From Vibrio japonicus (GTDB lineage: Bacteria; Pseudomonadota; Gammaproteobacteria; Enterobacterales; Vibrionaceae), in contig NZ_CP102096.1 in NCBI RefSeq assembly GCF_024582835.1, positions 496,001 through 560,000 of the forward strand: DNA of 64,000 nucleotides. The letters run 5' to 3'. The position numbers and the translations under genes are program-made. Under the pieces are notes generated by a model that had not been told where the DNA came from, did not search any database, and saw only the letters and a program-made list of their open reading frames with translations. This document shows, piece after piece, positions 62,231-64,000 of the stretch. Numbering within the stretch: the first letter of the stretch is position 1; the number at the start of each line of letters is the position of its first letter.

Positions 62231-64000
62231 ATGAAGCCGATCAAAAACCTCGCCCAGTATTACGTTGATCTCCTTGTTAAACTTGGTATTTTGCGTTTTT
62301 CTATCTTGCTAGCATTAGCTTTAGTGGCACTTGCTGTCGTTGTACAAGTTGGAGTAACACTTGTATTAACAGGGCATGTGGATGATATCGATATTGTCCG
62401 CTCAGTCTTCTTTGGCCTACTTATTACCCCTTGGGCCGTTTATTTCCTTTCCGTGGTTGTGGATCAATTGGAAGAGTCACGCCAACGTCTGACCAAGCTG
62501 GTGTCTAAACTCAAGGATATGCGTTCACGAGATCAAGAGTTAAATCTGCAGCTACAAAAAAATATCTCCAAGCTTAATCAAGAAATTGAAGAGCGAATTA
62601 AAGCAGAGGAAGCCAGAGAAGAAGCAATGAAAGACCTCGAAAACGAAGTCTATCAGCGTGAGCGTACTCAGGTTGAACTCGCGGAGCGAACGGCACTATT
62701 ACGCTCATTTATCGATGCGTCTCCTGACTTAATCTACTATCGGAATGCAGAAGGTATTTTCTCTGGCTGTAACCGTGCGATGGAAGAGTTAACAGGTAAA
62801 AAAGAGAATCAGCTGGTTGGCTTAACTCCGTGGGATGTCTACAGCAAAGAAGAAGCACAGCAAATTGTAGAGACAGACCAGAAGGTATTTACTGATAATC
62901 AGACGTTAACGTATGAGCAATGGCTGCATTACCCTGATGGACGAAAAAACTACTTTGAACTCCGCAAAGTCCCGTTCTATAGCAAGGATGGTCGTCATTT
63001 GGGATTAGTGGGCTTTGGTCGTGATATTACCGAGCGTAAACGCCATGAAGAATCGCTAGAAAAAGCGAGCCGAGACAAAACGACTTTTATCTCTACCATC
63101 AGCCATGAGCTACGAACGCCACTCAACGGTATTGTTGGTTTGAGTCGGATGCTGCTAGATACTCAGTTGACCGAAGAGCAGCGTCACCATATGCAGACGA
63201 TTAATGTCAGTGCGATCACGCTCGGTAACATCTTTAACGACATTATCGATATGGATAAATTTGATCGTCGTAAGTTGGAGTTGTACCCGTCGGTGCTGAA
63301 CTTTGAGCAGTTCGTCAGCGAGATAGAGAGTATTGCCGCGTTGATGGCTTCTCAAAAAGGCTTACGCTTTGATCTAGAAAGATTGAGTGATCTACCTTCA
63401 GTCATTGAAGTGGATGCGACTCGTTTGCGCCAAGTGCTTTGGAATTTGATCAGTAACGCGATGAAATTTACCAAAGAAGGTGGTGTAGTGATGTCTGTCA
63501 GTGCTGATGTGGAAGAAGACGTTGCTAACATTACAATCGAAGTAGAAGACAGCGGCATTGGTATTCCAGAATCAGAACTGAGTAAAATTTTTGCCATGTA
63601 CTATCAGGTTAAGTCTGGCAAAGACAACCTTCATGCTGTTGGTACAGGCATCGGCTTGTCCGTTTCTAAGCAATTGATTAATCTAATGGACGGTGACATT
63701 ACCGTTGTGAGTGAAGAAGGCTTCGGAAGTACGTTTACCGTGACGATCCGAGTGCCTCTGGCGGAAGTTCCAGAAGCAGAAAAATCCGTTCCTCAAAAGC
63801 AACCTGAGCTTAATATTTTTATGGTAGAAGATATTGAACTCAATATAACGGTTGCCCGTTCACTACTTGAAAGTATGGGACATGAAGTGTCGGTCGCGAT
63901 GACTGGTGAAGAAGCTATCGAGATGTTTGACCCTGAGCTTTACGATCTCGTGTTTCTCGATATCCAACTACCCGATATGACGGGCTTTGATGTCGCAGAG
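62231..64000 (+). CDS. arcB: Aerobic respiration sensor kinase ArcB (partial, runs off the window)
   Basis: Membrane hybrid kinase that senses quinone redox state and phosphorylates ArcA. The 590 codons present align with E. coli ArcB. Two membrane segments are at about residues 25-48 and 58-77, with the signature GLLITPWAVYFLSVVV. A coiled-coil linker and PAS domain follow, then the histidine kinase with His292 in ISTISHELRTPLNG, an ATPase domain, and the start of the receiver with Asp577 in VFLDIQLPD. The C-terminal His phosphotransfer domain lies beyond the window. Redox Cys180 (FSGCNRAM) is present, but the position of E. coli Cys241 is Tyr. Start ATG 62231 matches the E. coli N-terminus; GGAGCG lies 10 bases upstream. 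Confidence 0.96.
   Translation, partial: MKPIKNLAQYYVDLLVKLGILRFSILLALALVALAVVVQVGVTLVLTGHVDDIDIVRSVFFGLLITPWAVYFLSVVVDQLEESRQRLTKLVSKLKDMRSRDQELNLQLQKNISKLNQEIEERIKAEEAREEAMKDLENEVYQRERTQVELAERTALLRSFIDASPDLIYYRNAEGIFSGCNRAMEELTGKKENQLVGLTPWDVYSKEEAQQIVETDQKVFTDNQTLTYEQWLHYPDGRKNYFELRKVPFYSKDGRHLGLVGFGRDITERKRHEESLEKASRDKTTFISTISHELRTPLNGIVGLSRMLLDTQLTEEQRHHMQTINVSAITLGNIFNDIIDMDKFDRRKLELYPSVLNFEQFVSEIESIAALMASQKGLRFDLERLSDLPSVIEVDATRLRQVLWNLISNAMKFTKEGGVVMSVSADVEEDVANITIEVEDSGIGIPESELSKIFAMYYQVKSGKDNLHAVGTGIGLSVSKQLINLMDGDITVVSEEGFGSTFTVTIRVPLAEVPEAEKSVPQKQPELNIFMVEDIELNITVARSLLESMGHEVSVAMTGEEAIEMFDPELYDLVFLDIQLPDMTGFDVAE

Overview
The window is ordinary chromosomal DNA of a gammaproteobacterium of the family Vibrionaceae, most likely the large chromosome of a Vibrio. 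The evidence is near identity of many products to Escherichia coli proteins (ArcA, PyrG, NusA, GltB, ArcB), combined with features I associate with vibrios: a GspA/GspB pair beside cca, a RocS-like GGDEF/EAL protein beside the UbiU/UbiV/UbiT genes, and two adjacent glutamate synthase operons. The species is not resolved. I see no prophage, insertion sequence, integron, CRISPR array, toxin-antitoxin pair or defence island.

Layout. 1-3630: end of a probable mazG, then pyrG and eno, with an unusual tandem triplication of the eno tail and terminator. 3630-12000: cca, gspA-gspB (secretin assembly), ygiM, a DUF47/Pit phosphate pair and the triphosphatase ygiF. 12000-18700: an ion channel divergent from a chemoreceptor, glnE, hldE. 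18700-26350: arcA, a DUF3293 gene, rraA, a small outer-membrane-like protein, and the thr operon with its attenuator (thrL-thrABC). 26350-29550: a TRIC-family channel and a mtnN-cbiB-btuF operon on the minus strand. 29600-40240: rpsO, pnp, nlpI, a MATE transporter, ubiU-ubiV, a rocS-like gene, ubiT and a GNAT gene. 40400-47500: secG, tRNA-Leu(GAG), initiator tRNA-Met, rimP-nusA-infB-rbfA-truB. 47500-60400: a DUF1499 lipoprotein and two consecutive gltB-gltD operons on the minus strand. 60900-64000: yhcC and the first 590 codons of arcB, which runs off the window.

How the genes connect. Several groups serve oxygen and redox adaptation: ArcA and ArcB form the Arc phosphorelay, a perfect FNR box lies upstream of arcA, and UbiU/UbiV/UbiT belong to oxygen-independent ubiquinone synthesis. 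A second group controls nitrogen assimilation: the GlnE adenylyltransferase and two GOGAT enzymes. A third is the translation and RNA-decay core: tRNA-fMet, NusA, IF2, RbfA, TruB, S15 and PNPase.

The main oddities are the eno tail triplication, a Tyr in place of the second redox cysteine (position 241 of E. coli ArcB), a swap of gene order that splits truB from rpsO-pnp, and several strong palindromes in intergenic regions with no assigned regulator. I did not find a convincing undescribed multi-gene system; the window is mostly conserved housekeeping DNA. All comparisons with E. coli rest on recalled sequences and gene order, not on a search.
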